A DNA stretch of 50,131 nucleotides, taken from NCBI GenBank assembly GCA_947475525.1, contig CANJMI010000027.1:1-50131 (forward strand). The letters run 5' to 3'. The first letter of the stretch is position 1. Every line of letters begins with the position of its first letter. A program made the translations under genes and the position numbers. Origin of the DNA: Polyangiaceae bacterium (lineage in GTDB: Bacteria; Myxococcota_A; Polyangia; Polyangiales; Polyangiaceae). A model generated the notes under the pieces. That model had not been told where the DNA came from. It made no database searches and saw only the letters and a program-made list of their open reading frames with translations. Shown in pieces: positions 1 through 7,976 of the stretch.

Positions 1-1
1 G

Positions 2-508
2 GCCTACCCCCTGTGGCTGCACTGGCGCGAAGTCGGGCAGTGGCTGGCCGGGCAATTTGTGGACTACGAGCCCGGCATTCACTGGAGCCAGATGCAAATG
101 CAGTCGGGCACCACCGGCATCAACACCACGCGCGTGTACAACCCGATCAAACAAGCGCAAGACCACGACCCGCAAGGCGTCTTTGTGGGGCGCTGGCTGC
201 CGGTGTTGCGCCGGGTGCCCGACACGTGGCTGTTCGAGCCCTGGAAGATGCCGCCTTCGGTGCAGGCGCAGTGCGGAGTGGTGGTCGGCTCCCACGTTGG
301 CGCCCACTGGCCCGAGCCGGTGGTGGACCTGCCGGCAGCCACACGCGCAGCCAAAGCCCTGCTGCACGCCCGCCGCAACACACCACAGGTGCGAGAGGGC
401 AAAAAAGCCATCATTGAACAACACGCCTCACGGCGGGTCACCCAACCAACCAAGCGCCGCCGGGCAGCCCCTGACATTGAAGACACGCAAATCCAATGGG
501 ATTTTTGA
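2..508 (+). CDS. Cryptochrome/DNA photolyase, C-terminal FAD-binding part (5' end outside window)
   Basis: This is the last 168 residues of a photolyase/cryptochrome. The segment running from the YPLWLHWR stretch through GTTGINTTRVYNPIKQ to WLFEPWKMP is the C-terminal FAD-binding half, including the region that contacts the flavin and the DNA lesion pocket. The family repairs UV pyrimidine dimers with blue light, or acts as a light sensor; I cannot tell which from this fragment. The frame is open from the window edge to a TGA at 506. Leucine is mostly CTG and glutamine mostly CAG, unlike the CTC-rich genes that start at 667. The overall look is beta-proteobacterial (Comamonadaceae-like); that origin is an inference from style. 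The next fragment starts one base later. Confidence 0.85.
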   Translation, partial: AYPLWLHWREVGQWLAGQFVDYEPGIHWSQMQMQSGTTGINTTRVYNPIKQAQDHDPQGVFVGRWLPVLRRVPDTWLFEPWKMPPSVQAQCGVVVGSHVGAHWPEPVVDLPAATRAAKALLHARRNTPQVREGKKAIIEQHASRRVTQPTKRRRAAPDIEDTQIQWDF

Positions 509-509
509 C

Positions 510-605
510 ATGACCACACTCACAGCGCCGACCTCAACCGATTCGCCAGTTGGTCATCGTCCTAGGCGATCAGCTCAGCCATGACGCCAGCGCACTGGCC
601 GATGT
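510..605 (+). pseudogene. Start of a photolyase-related (DPRP/CryB-type) gene, truncated near 605
   Basis: Bases 547-605 encode QLVIVLGDQLSHDASALADV, the hallmark N-terminus of the deoxyribodipyrimidine photolyase-related family (Pfam DPRP). The likeness stops abruptly after ADV. The reading then runs without a break into the upstream region and coding sequence of the next gene, so the true product is not encoded here. The ATG at 510 directly after the photolyase stop is one frame off. The DPRP frame itself has a stop at 511-513 and then only a TTG at 550 as a possible start, so either a small indel lies near 545 or an unusual start is used. The abrupt loss of similarity together with the change in codon usage marks a junction, either biological or from assembly. 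Confidence 0.6.
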
Positions 606-666
606 CGCCCCCCTATTCTGCCATTCGAGCGGCACTCCCCTTTGCGTGCGCTATGCTCGGTGTCCG

Positions 667-1359
667 ATGCGCATCTTCAATTTGTTTCCGTTCCTCGGCC
701 TGTTCCTCTGGGCTTGCAATCCTGCCGCGGCACCGCCTTCCGCGGCGACCGCGAGCCCTCCCGCAGCAACCGCCGCGGCGGTGACGAGCACCGCGCCGAC
801 CGCGGACAGCGTCGAGGCCCGCGTCGGCGCACCTGCCCCTGCGTTCACCTTGCGCGATCTCGACGGTCACGAAGTGTCGCTCGCGCAATTCCGCGGCAAA
901 CGCGTCGTGCTCGAGTGGTTCAACGAGGGCTGCCCGTTCGTGGACAAGTCGCACACTGTGGGGAGCTTGAAGACGCTCGCGGCAGAAGCGACGGCGAAAG
1001 GCGTCGTGTGGCTCGCCATCAACTCGAGCGCCGAAGGCAAGCAAGGTCACGGCGAGGAAGCGAATCGCAAAGGCGTAGAGCGCTACCACCTCGCACACCC
1101 GGTGTTGCTCGACGGGGATGGCGTCGTCGGAAAGCGTTACGGCGCGAAGCGCACCCCGCAGATGTTCGTCATCGATGAGAAGGGCACGCTCGTCTATGCG
1201 GGTGCGATCGACAACTCGCCCGACGCCGAAGGCTTGAGCCCCGAGGGCGGAAAGCTCGTCAACTACGTCACGGAGGCCCTCGCCGCGCTCGACGCGGGCA
1301 AGGCGGTCGCCGTGCCGGAGACGAAGCCTTACGGCTGCAGCGTCAAATACGCGAAGTAA
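667..1359 (+). CDS. Redoxin/TlpA-like thioredoxin-fold lipoprotein
   Basis: A 230-residue exported protein. Residues 1-17 form a lipoprotein signal ending LWAC (C17), followed by an Ala/Pro/Thr-rich linker to about residue 50. From about 52 it is an AhpC/TSA-redoxin fold: GAPAPAFTLRDLDG, then the strand-loop RVVLEWFNEGCPFVDK, then the cis-proline region TPQMFVID. The active-site motif is GCPFVDK with a single cysteine (C88). The CxxC of thiol-disulfide oxidoreductases is absent, so peroxidase-like or one-cysteine chemistry at the membrane is more likely than disulfide exchange. A further Cys lies near the C-terminus (YGCSVKYAK). The ATG at 667 was chosen because the frame upstream is the photolyase-like fragment. 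It is convergent with the ABC importer genes. Confidence 0.82.
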   Translation: MRIFNLFPFLGLFLWACNPAAAPPSAATASPPAATAAAVTSTAPTADSVEARVGAPAPAFTLRDLDGHEVSLAQFRGKRVVLEWFNEGCPFVDKSHTVGSLKTLAAEATAKGVVWLAINSSAEGKQGHGEEANRKGVERYHLAHPVLLDGDGVVGKRYGAKRTPQMFVIDEKGTLVYAGAIDNSPDAEGLSPEGGKLVNYVTEALAALDAGKAVAVPETKPYGCSVKYAK

Positions 1360-1396
1360 CGGACGCGCGGCGCGCGTCGATGCATCTCGCTCACGG

Positions 1397-2380
1397 TCAA
1401 TCGGCGGTGACGACGTCGTCTGGGGCGGGCGGCGCGTTCGGGACGATGCCAAGCTCAACGAGCTGCTGGCCGAGTTTTTCCCAGCGCGTGCGCGTCATGG
1501 AGCCGAGCCCCTTCTTCGTGGTCTCCGCGTTCTCGATAAGCGGCTTCTGCTTCGCGGCAGCAGCCGCAAAGGTCTCGGCGCTCATGCTCGTGTTGAGCTT
1601 CCCCATCACGGCATTCGCAGCGGCGGGGTCTTCGAGGTAACTCTTCCAACCGTCGCGCGTGGCGCGCACGAAGGCCTTCACTTGTTCGGGCTGCTCGCGC
1701 AGAAGCTGGCGCCGCGTGATCACGACGACCAGGTACGGGTTGTAGCCTTCGTCGGCGACCAGAAACACCTTGGGGTCGCCGCCCTTCTGGGCCGCCGCGA
1801 CGGGCTCGCTCGTGACGAAGCACTGCTGCGCGAACTCCTTGTCCGCGAGGAAGCGCGCCACGCCGCCGTCGTAAGGGACGATCGTCGCTTTGTCGAAGCC
1901 GAACTTCTTCTTGAGGTAGGTCGCATAGGGGAGGCCCGGCTCGAGCGCGACCGTGCCAGAAGAGAGCAGATCACCGATCCCTTGCGCGTTTCGCGATGCA
2001 TGCGCCATCAGGCACTGCGGCGAGGTCTGGTACACCGCAAAAAGCGGCACGACGTCCGCGCCTCGAAGACGAGCCATGATGATCTCGTCTGCGCCCGCGA
2101 CGCCAAAATCGGTCTGTCCCCCGGCGACCATTTGCAACACGGGGACCCCGGCGCCGCCGCCCATGATCGCGACATCGAGTCCGTTTTTTGCGTAAGCCCC
2201 CGACTCGCGAGCCGCATAAAAACCACCGAATTCGGGCTCGGGAACCCAATTGAGCTGGAGCTTCACTTTGACCTGAGTGTCGGTTTTCGTGCCCGCGGTC
2301 GAGGTGCTCGACTTGTTGCACGCGGAGCCGAGGAGAGCCGCTGCGGCAACGAGTAACGTCGTGAGGGTACGGAGGAACAT
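1397..2380 (-). CDS. ABC importer substrate-binding lipoprotein, NMT1/THI5/SsuA type
   Basis: A 327-residue extracytoplasmic solute-binding protein. The signal peptide ends with the lipobox LLGSAC, so it should be anchored to the membrane as a lipoprotein. The mature part has the family signature KLQLNWVPEPEFGGFYAA near its start and a type-2 periplasmic-binding fold throughout. Relatives bind thiamine-pyrimidine precursors, riboflavin, sulfonates, nitrate or taurine; nothing here fixes the substrate. The ATG at 2380 follows a GAAAGG ribosome-binding site. It is the last gene of a minus-strand operon ATPase-permease-binding protein, 17 bases after the permease. I searched the leader of the operon for a thiamine or FMN riboswitch by eye and saw none. 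Confidence 0.87.
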   Translation of the reverse strand: MFLRTLTTLLVAAAALLGSACNKSSTSTAGTKTDTQVKVKLQLNWVPEPEFGGFYAARESGAYAKNGLDVAIMGGGAGVPVLQMVAGGQTDFGVAGADEIIMARLRGADVVPLFAVYQTSPQCLMAHASRNAQGIGDLLSSGTVALEPGLPYATYLKKKFGFDKATIVPYDGGVARFLADKEFAQQCFVTSEPVAAAQKGGDPKVFLVADEGYNPYLVVVITRRQLLREQPEQVKAFVRATRDGWKSYLEDPAAANAVMGKLNTSMSAETFAAAAAKQKPLIENAETTKKGLGSMTRTRWEKLGQQLVELGIVPNAPPAPDDVVTAD

Positions 2381-2397
2381 CGATGGCCTTTCGTGAC

Positions 2398-3177
2398 TTA
2401 ACGCGAGAGTTCGGAGGCGTGCCACCGGCGAAGGAGCAGCCTGCCGACGGCATTTACGAGCGCAAAAAGCGTGAAGCCGAGCCCCGCAGCCGTGAGGACG
2501 GCGGCGAACAGAACATCGGTGCGGAGCTGGCGGTAAGACGTGAGCACGACGATGCCGAGTCCAGGGGCGCCTTCGGCGAAGCCCGCCACAAACTCGCCGA
2601 CGATGGTGCCGATCACCGAGAGCCCGGCGGCGACGCGGAGGCCGGTGACGATCTCGGGGATCGCCGAGGGAAGTTCGAGCTTCACGAGCGTTGCGAGCCG
2701 GCTCGCCCCGTAGAGGCGGAACAAGTCGCGTAGGGCCGGATCGACCGAGCGAAGCCCCGCGAGTGTGTTCGCGATAATGGGAAACACCGATACGATGAAC
2801 GCGGAAACGGCGACCGCACGCAGCCCCGGGCCGAACCACAACACGAGCAGCGGCGCTATCGCCACGATCGGTACGGTTTGGAGAAACACAGTGTACGGAT
2901 AGAAGGCGCGCTCGAGACGCCGTGATGTCGCCAGCGTGATCGCGGCGAGGATACCGAACGCGCAGCTGAAGGCGAAGCCGACGAGGGCCGCGCGGCCGGT
3001 GGTCATGGCGCCGACGAGCAACGTCGACGGCTCCTGCAACGCTGCGGCAAGAACGGCGGACGGCGGAGGCACGAGGTACGCCGGGACGTCGAGGGCGCGG
3101 GTGAGCACTTCCCATATGGCGAGAAAGCCGCCAAGTGCGAGGGTCGGCGGCAATGCACGTTCGAGGAAGGCTCCCAC
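2398..3177 (-). CDS. ABC importer permease, SsuC/TauC/ThiX (BPD_transp_1) type
   Basis: A 259-residue inner-membrane permease with about six hydrophobic segments. It begins with the familiar WEVLTRALDVPAYLVPPPS segment and contains the EAA-loop region LYGASRLATLVKLELPSAIPEI, cut short here as LYGASRLATLVKLELPSAIP, through which the ATPase drives transport. It partners with the ATPase just upstream and the binding lipoprotein just downstream. The GTG at 3177 is preferred: it lies one base after the stop of the ATPase gene and about ten bases after a GGGGAGG Shine-Dalgarno sequence. A longer reading upstream overlaps the ATPase gene and looks non-native. Confidence 0.88.
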   Translation of the reverse strand: MGAFLERALPPTLALGGFLAIWEVLTRALDVPAYLVPPPSAVLAAALQEPSTLLVGAMTTGRAALVGFAFSCAFGILAAITLATSRRLERAFYPYTVFLQTVPIVAIAPLLVLWFGPGLRAVAVSAFIVSVFPIIANTLAGLRSVDPALRDLFRLYGASRLATLVKLELPSAIPEIVTGLRVAAGLSVIGTIVGEFVAGFAEGAPGLGIVVLTSYRQLRTDVLFAAVLTAAGLGFTLFALVNAVGRLLLRRWHASELSR

Positions 3178-3178
3178 G

Positions 3179-4000
3179 TTAGGTGGCCTCCCCGCGTACG
3201 AGGGCCTCGTAGAGTGTCTGCTCCTCGGCGAGAAAAGCGGGCGTGCTTCGGAGGGCGTGCTCGCGTTCGCGCGGCAGCGCGAGCGTGTGATCGGCAACGA
3301 CGCGGGCCGGGGACTTCGAGAACACGATGGCGCGTTCGGCGAGGTAGGACGCTTCACTCAACGTGTGGGTGACGAACAGCACCGTCATACCGAGCTTCTG
3401 CCACAGTGCGCGGAGTTGGTCATCGAGCATGCGGCGAGTCAGCTCGTCCAACGCGGCGAAGGGCTCGTCGAGTAAGAGGAGCGCGGGCCTCGTGACGAGG
3501 GCACGTGCGAGCGAGACGCGCATGCGCATGCCGCCAGAGAGCTCCCGCGGATAGCGCACCGCGGCATCGGCAAGGCCGACTTCCTCGAGTGCGGCCATCG
3601 CGCGGTCCTTGCGGTCGCGTTCGCCGACTCCCGCGAGCTCGAGCGGCAATGCGGCGTTCTCGAGCACGCGGCGCCACGGCATCAAGTGCGGATCTTGGAA
3701 CACGAACGCCACGGACGCGCCGCTCGCAGCCCGGCTGAACGTGATCGACCCGTCCGTCGGTTGATCGAGCCCCGCTATCAGGCGAAGCAACGTCGACTTT
3801 CCGCAGCCGGATGGCCCGAGAAAAGCGACGAACGCGCCGGCTTCGATCGTGAGATCGAGCGATGCCACCGCTTCGAGACCGGTTGGGTAGATGCGCCGCA
3901 CGCCGCGCAGCGTGACGCCGACCCCCGACGCGGCGTCGCTCAATCGAGAGTGAAGGCCGCCTGCGGAGAGCGCGGCGTCGAGTGGGCCCGATCGCGGCAT
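3179..4000 (-). CDS. ABC importer ATP-binding protein, SsuB/TauB type
   Basis: A 273-residue ATPase of a nitrate/sulfonate/NMT1-type importer. It shows Walker A GPSGCGKST, a Q-loop in VAFVFQDPHLMPWR, the signature LSGGMRMRVSLARAL, Walker B LLLLDEPFAALD and the switch histidine in LFVTHTLSEA. About 30 extra N-terminal residues precede the usual start of the domain. The ATG at 4000 is the likely start; the open frame continues further upstream but has no family likeness. It is the first gene of the operon and is read away from the porin at 4147, so the 146 bases between 4001 and 4146 must hold both promoters. No clear operator was seen there. Confidence 0.9.
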   Translation of the reverse strand: MPRSGPLDAALSAGGLHSRLSDAASGVGVTLRGVRRIYPTGLEAVASLDLTIEAGAFVAFLGPSGCGKSTLLRLIAGLDQPTDGSITFSRAASGASVAFVFQDPHLMPWRRVLENAALPLELAGVGERDRKDRAMAALEEVGLADAAVRYPRELSGGMRMRVSLARALVTRPALLLLDEPFAALDELTRRMLDDQLRALWQKLGMTVLFVTHTLSEASYLAERAIVFSKSPARVVADHTLALPREREHALRSTPAFLAEEQTLYEALVRGEAT

Positions 4001-4146
4001 ATCGTGCGGAGTACATACTACACCCGCTCCCAGCCGCCAGGCAGTCCCGGCGCGGATGGCGTTTCGGTGGCGTGCATGTAGGGTTTGAGTGACGCCCTCC
4101 AATTCCTCTGGCGGCGACTTCAAACCCGGGACTACAGAGCCCCCCC

Positions 4147-5337
4147 GTGACCCTACATCCCCGCTTTTTGTCCGCGCTCCCCATCGTGTTCTTCCTCGTC
4201 GCGCCCCATGCGCTGGCTCAGGAAGCGCCGCCGTCGCTCAAGTTGAAAGGGGCGTTCGGTGAAGGCGTCGGTGTCGAGTCCACGGACGGTTCGTTCGGCA
4301 TGAATCTAAAGGCGCGCGCGCAGATCCGCTCGACGGTGGTCGTGCCCGACGACGAGGAGAAGGACCCCTCCGCCGATTTCCAGATCCGACGCATGCGCAT
4401 CAGCATCGACGCGCACGGGTGGGACAAACTCGTCACGCTACGCGTGCAGCTCGCGGTCGCGACGCCGGACCTCGACCCCGTTGCGCCTTCGGCCCTCCGC
4501 GATGCCTTCGTGACGATCTCGCCGATGCGCGATCTCAAGTTCCGCGTCGGTCAGATGAAGGTGCCTTATGGCAGGCAGCGCGTCGTATCTTCGGGCAGCC
4601 TCCAGATGGTCGACCGCTCGGTGGTGACGAGCGAGCTGAACCTCGATCGCGACGTTGGCTTCACCGCCTTCTCGGAAGATCTCGGGGGCCTTGGCGGCTT
4701 ATTCGGCTACAACGTCGGCGTCTTCGGCGGCGACGGCCGCAACCGCGTCTCGGGCGGCTACGGCCTGCTCTACGCGGGCCGCATCGCGATTCGCCCGGTG
4801 GGCGGTGACCGCGGTGACGATCTCGACGAGGTCGACTTCACGCGGTCGAAGCCTCGCCTTCAGTTCGGCCTCTCTGGCGCGTTCAATCACCAGACCGATC
4901 GCGAGCGCAGCACCGTGGGCGCGGTGTTCGCGACAGGCCCGTGGGCGGACTACGCGCACGCCGGAGCCGACACGAGCTTCAAGTACTCGGGCCTCTCGAT
5001 GACGGGCGAAGTTTACTTGCGGGACGGACTGGAGGACCGACGCTCGAAGGTCGTGAACAACGCCTCCGTCACCGACCGCGCACGCTCCGGATACGGCGGT
5101 TTTTTCCAGGTCGGAAAGCTCTTCGGTGAACACGTCGAGCTGTCGACCCGCGCCGGCATTCTCCAGGCGACCGGCGACCGTGACAGCGGGTTCAAGTCCG
5201 AGCGAGAGCTCGGCGGTGGCGTCAGCTACTATGTTCAAAAGCACGCGCTAAAGGTCCAAGCCGACACGTTCTACCTGTGGGAGACGTGGGGTGAGGGCCG
5301 CGTTCAGAGTCGACTTCAATTGCAGATCGCCCCATGA
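4147..5337 (+). CDS. Outer-membrane porin, OprP/OprO-like
   Basis: A 396-residue protein with a signal peptide ending about ALAQ and a beta-strand-rich body. The order of segments (GVGVESTDGSFGMNLKARAQIR, shortened here to GVGVESTDGSFGMNLKARAQ; FQIRRMRIS; FRVGQMKVPYGRQR; the closing strand LQLQIAP) matches the phosphate-selective porin O/P family, which forms trimeric channels for anions and other small solutes. The substrate is not predictable. The GTG at 4147 is chosen because it directly precedes the signal peptide, though no strong ribosome-binding site is visible. Its stop overlaps the next start (ATGA at 5334-5337), so the two products are probably made together. It lies divergent from the ABC importer, and the porin could supply that system; this is inference. 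Confidence 0.8.
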   Translation: MTLHPRFLSALPIVFFLVAPHALAQEAPPSLKLKGAFGEGVGVESTDGSFGMNLKARAQIRSTVVVPDDEEKDPSADFQIRRMRISIDAHGWDKLVTLRVQLAVATPDLDPVAPSALRDAFVTISPMRDLKFRVGQMKVPYGRQRVVSSGSLQMVDRSVVTSELNLDRDVGFTAFSEDLGGLGGLFGYNVGVFGGDGRNRVSGGYGLLYAGRIAIRPVGGDRGDDLDEVDFTRSKPRLQFGLSGAFNHQTDRERSTVGAVFATGPWADYAHAGADTSFKYSGLSMTGEVYLRDGLEDRRSKVVNNASVTDRARSGYGGFFQVGKLFGEHVELSTRAGILQATGDRDSGFKSERELGGGVSYYVQKHALKVQADTFYLWETWGEGRVQSRLQLQIAP

Positions 5338-6140
5338 AAATTGCACTTGCGGTGGTCGCGGCGTTGATGCCGCTGCTCGTCGCGCTCCTCGTGTCGCCGG
5401 GGGCGCGCGCCTTCGCTCGAGGGACAGGTAGCCTGCAGCAGACACTCTCCAACGTGGGCGTCGGCACGCTGTTCTTGCTTTCGCAGGCGGCCCTTCGCGG
5501 TGCGCTCATCGGCGTGTACGCCACCGCTTCCGACTGGGTGCCATGGAAGCTCTCGGATAGCGTGGCGACCTTTGCTCTCGCCTTCGTACTGCTCGACCTC
5601 GTCTATTATGTGCAGCACCGCCTCGAGCATCGCGTGCCCGTGCTGTGGGCCATTCACGCGGTTCATCACCAGTCACGGGACTACAACTTGTCGGTGTCGC
5701 TGCGGGTCGGCGTGCTCGCGGCGATCCCGACGGCGTTCTTCCACGCGAGCCTGGCCCTCGCGGGGGTCTCGACCACCACGTACGCGCTCGTCGCGGCGCT
5801 GCACGCGGCGCTGCTCTTCGGCCTGCACGCCCGCACGAGGGTTACCTTCGGACCGGGTCGCCTCTTCAACGCGCCAGTGTTTCATCGTGTTCACCACGGC
5901 GCGGAGGACGCGTTCATCGATCGCAATTTCGGCGGTGTTTTACTGGTTTTCGATCGACTTGGCGGCACCTTCGCGCCGTACGCTGACGAGCCCACCTTCG
6001 GCGTCGCGGGCGAACCTTCACCGCTCGCGCCGCTTACCGCGAACCTCGCTCCATGGTCGCGACTCGCAGCCGATGTGCGCGCAGCGCCGTCGACGAAAGC
6101 CAAGCTTCGTTGCCTCTTCGCGCGACGTTCCGCGGCGTAG
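5334..6140 (+). CDS. Fatty acid hydroxylase / sterol desaturase family membrane di-iron enzyme
   Basis: A 268-residue polytopic membrane protein with the three histidine clusters of the ERG3/sterol desaturase family: H95xxxH99 in YYVQHRLEH, H108xxHH in IHAVHHQS, and H184xxHH in FHRVHHG. These bind two irons and hydroxylate or desaturate a lipid with O2. The family acts on sterols, carotenoids, fatty acids and ceramides; the lipid here is unknown. Myxobacteria are among the few bacteria that make sterols, so a sterol or hopanoid substrate is possible but not shown. It starts at the ATG that overlaps the porin stop, which is an unusual partner for this enzyme. Confidence 0.88.
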   Translation: MKIALAVVAALMPLLVALLVSPGARAFARGTGSLQQTLSNVGVGTLFLLSQAALRGALIGVYATASDWVPWKLSDSVATFALAFVLLDLVYYVQHRLEHRVPVLWAIHAVHHQSRDYNLSVSLRVGVLAAIPTAFFHASLALAGVSTTTYALVAALHAALLFGLHARTRVTFGPGRLFNAPVFHRVHHGAEDAFIDRNFGGVLLVFDRLGGTFAPYADEPTFGVAGEPSPLAPLTANLAPWSRLAADVRAAPSTKAKLRCLFARRSAA

Positions 6141-6367
6141 CTCACCTGCGCGGATAAGGCAGAGAAGAGTTCCGCGGCGTCGTGCATCGGCTTCTCCTTG
6201 AGCCCTCGCACCCACACGCTCACGCACACGGGGATCGCAGCCCCCGTCCTGTGTCACGCAGGGCGAGACAGACCTGTGCGTCGTAAACGGGCTCGCTTGC
6301 ACTGGCGACCTTGACGCTCACTGCGGGCACGGTAGCCTGGCCCTTGTTCATCCATTAGGAGCCCATC

Positions 6368-7201
6368 ATGCGTCTTCGCGCTGTTCTGCAATTCACTGTC
6401 GCTGCGATATTTTTTCTGACGACCATTGGCGTTGCGCCCTACGTTGCGCGCGCCGAGGTGCCGCCGAGCGCGTCGGAGTTGCAGCAGAAGGGCCCGCCTG
6501 ATCACGGCAAACCAGGTGACCACGGCAAACCAGGGAAGCCAGGTGACCACGGCAAACCAGGGAAGCCGGGCAAGGCCGGCAAGCCGGGTGATCACGGCAA
6601 ACCAGGGAAGCCGGGCAAGGCCGGAAAACACAGTAAATCTTCCAAAAACTCGAAGCCCGCCCGCCATCTGCTCGCGCGCACGAGTCGCGTCGTGATGCGC
6701 GCCGCGGCGGCAGTGAAGAAGGGCGATAAGGGTAGAGTCGAGCTGCGCAAGGCACTCGAGCACCAGGCGGCCGCGCGCTCGGCGATGAAGCATGGCCGCC
6801 CGAAGGTTGCGGTCAAGTTAAGCCTTGGCGCTCGCACGTTCGCCCGTCAGGCGCTCGCGGCGAACAAGGTCGAGCTGCCCACCGCCGAAGCCACCGACGC
6901 ACCGAATGAGACCGCTCAAGCGCAGGGGGCCGACGCGGCACAAGAAACCGAAGAGCTGAAAGCTGCCGAGGCCGCCGCGCCTACGGAGCCGTCGGCTGCA
7001 GATGCCGCGGAGGCCGCTGCGCCGACCGAAGGCGATGCGCCGGCCGAAGGCGATGCGCCGACCGAAGGCGATGCGCCGGCCGAAGGCGATGCGCCGGCCG
7101 AAGGCGATGCGCCGGCCGAAGGCGATGCGCCGGCCGAAGGCGATGCGCCCGCCTCTACCCTCGGCCACAGCGTTGGTGGCAGCACGGCTGCGCGTGGATG
7201 A
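6368..7201 (+). CDS. Secreted low-complexity protein with KPG and EGDAP repeats
   Basis: A 277-residue protein with a clear signal peptide (cleavage near YVARA-E) and an AGGAG ribosome-binding site. Three parts follow. Residues ~42-92 are a Gly/Pro/Lys/His repeat built from GDHGKPG, GKPG and GKAG, collagen-like in having Gly at regular spacing but rich in Lys. Residues ~95-165 are an Arg/Lys/Ala-rich segment, probably helical and strongly basic. Residues ~170-262 are Ala/Glu-rich and acidic, ending in seven EGDAP(A/T) units. The opposite charge of the two halves suggests self-association or binding to a polyanionic surface. I do not recognise a family. It has no close operon partner. Confidence 0.65.
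   Translation: MRLRAVLQFTVAAIFFLTTIGVAPYVARAEVPPSASELQQKGPPDHGKPGDHGKPGKPGDHGKPGKPGKAGKPGDHGKPGKPGKAGKHSKSSKNSKPARHLLARTSRVVMRAAAAVKKGDKGRVELRKALEHQAAARSAMKHGRPKVAVKLSLGARTFARQALAANKVELPTAEATDAPNETAQAQGADAAQETEELKAAEAAAPTEPSAADAAEAAAPTEGDAPAEGDAPTEGDAPAEGDAPAEGDAPAEGDAPAEGDAPASTLGHSVGGSTAARG
6496..6633 (+). repeat. Degenerate GDHGKPG/GKPG coding repeat
   Basis: Repeating GATCACGGCAAACCAGG and GGAAGCCGGGCAAGGCCGG units encode alternating GDHGKPG, GKPG and GKAG motifs. A longer module (GKPGDHGKPGKPGKAG) occurs twice in a row, showing that larger blocks have been duplicated. Confidence 0.8.
7025..7150 (+). repeat. Seven tandem 18-bp units encoding (T/A)EGDAP
   Basis: The unit is GCCGAAGGCGATGCGCCG. 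Seven copies follow each other without a break; the only difference I see is ACC in place of GCC at the first codon of units 1 and 3. Near-perfect DNA identity, not just protein identity, points to recent expansion by slippage. Confidence 0.9.
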
Positions 7202-7321
7202 AACCCACCTGATTGCGATCGCCGTGCACATCGGGTGAGCGCCGACTCAGAACGCGCGCCCTTTTAATTCTCTCGCCGGTGACGCTGCGCGCGCGAGCGC
7301 CCCGTGCCATTGTTGGCGTGC

Positions 7322-7966
7322 ATGGCGATCCGCGCGGTGGTGTTCGATCTCGATGGCACACTCGTCGACACGCTCGCCGACATCGCCTGGGCGATCAACG
7401 CGGCACTCCGAGCGACGGGCCTGCCGACGCACGCGCTCTGCGCGTTGCGTCGCTTCATTGGTCGCGGCGCCGCCCACCTCGCGGCGTGCGTGACGCCTGC
7501 GCACGAGCAGCACCGAAGTGCCGAGGTCTTCGCGCGATTTCAGCAATTCTACGCGGCGCGACTCGTCGTCGATTCCCGCCCTTACGACGGCGTTGAGCCT
7601 ATGCTCGCGTCTCTCTCCGCGCGCGGAGTGAGCCTCGCGGTCTTGAGCAACAAGCCCGATGCGCTGACGAAACACATCGTCCTGGAACTCTTTCCCGAGC
7701 GCTTCGCTGCTGTATACGGCCAGCGCGACGACGTTCCGATGAAGCCCGATCCGGCGGCCCTTCATGCGATCGCGGCGCAGCTCTGCGTACGGACCGACGA
7801 GCTCGCGATGGTCGGCGATAGTGGGGTCGACGTCACGACGGCGAAAAACGCGGGCGCACTCGCCGTTGGAGTCACCTGGGGCTACCGACCGGAGACGGAA
7901 CTCGTACACGCGGGCGCGCACCACGTGATCGCACACCCGGCAGCGTTGCGGGTGCTCCTCGGCTAG
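7322..7966 (+). CDS. HAD-superfamily phosphatase, phosphoglycolate-phosphatase-like
   Basis: A 214-residue cytosolic hydrolase of HAD subfamily IA. All four motifs are present: the nucleophile motif FDLDGTLVDT (D9, with acid/base D11), the motif II serine in LAVLSNKP, the motif III lysine in PMKPDP, and the acidic motif IV VGDSGVDV. The order and length match Gph, which removes 2-phosphoglycolate, but close relatives act on other small phosphate esters. The ATG at 7322 begins right at the conserved core; a GTG 18 bases upstream is possible. It is convergent with the SGNH lipoprotein, with only ten bases between the two stops. Confidence 0.85.
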   Translation: MAIRAVVFDLDGTLVDTLADIAWAINAALRATGLPTHALCALRRFIGRGAAHLAACVTPAHEQHRSAEVFARFQQFYAARLVVDSRPYDGVEPMLASLSARGVSLAVLSNKPDALTKHIVLELFPERFAAVYGQRDDVPMKPDPAALHAIAAQLCVRTDELAMVGDSGVDVTTAKNAGALAVGVTWGYRPETELVHAGAHHVIAHPAALRVLLG

Positions 7967-7976
7967 GCGCTGCGCG

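Noticed and set aside
4001-4146. Possible thiamine or FMN riboswitch before the NMT1-type importer
   Set aside because: I looked for the THI-box and RFN conserved segments on the minus strand and found neither; only short GC-rich hairpins are present.
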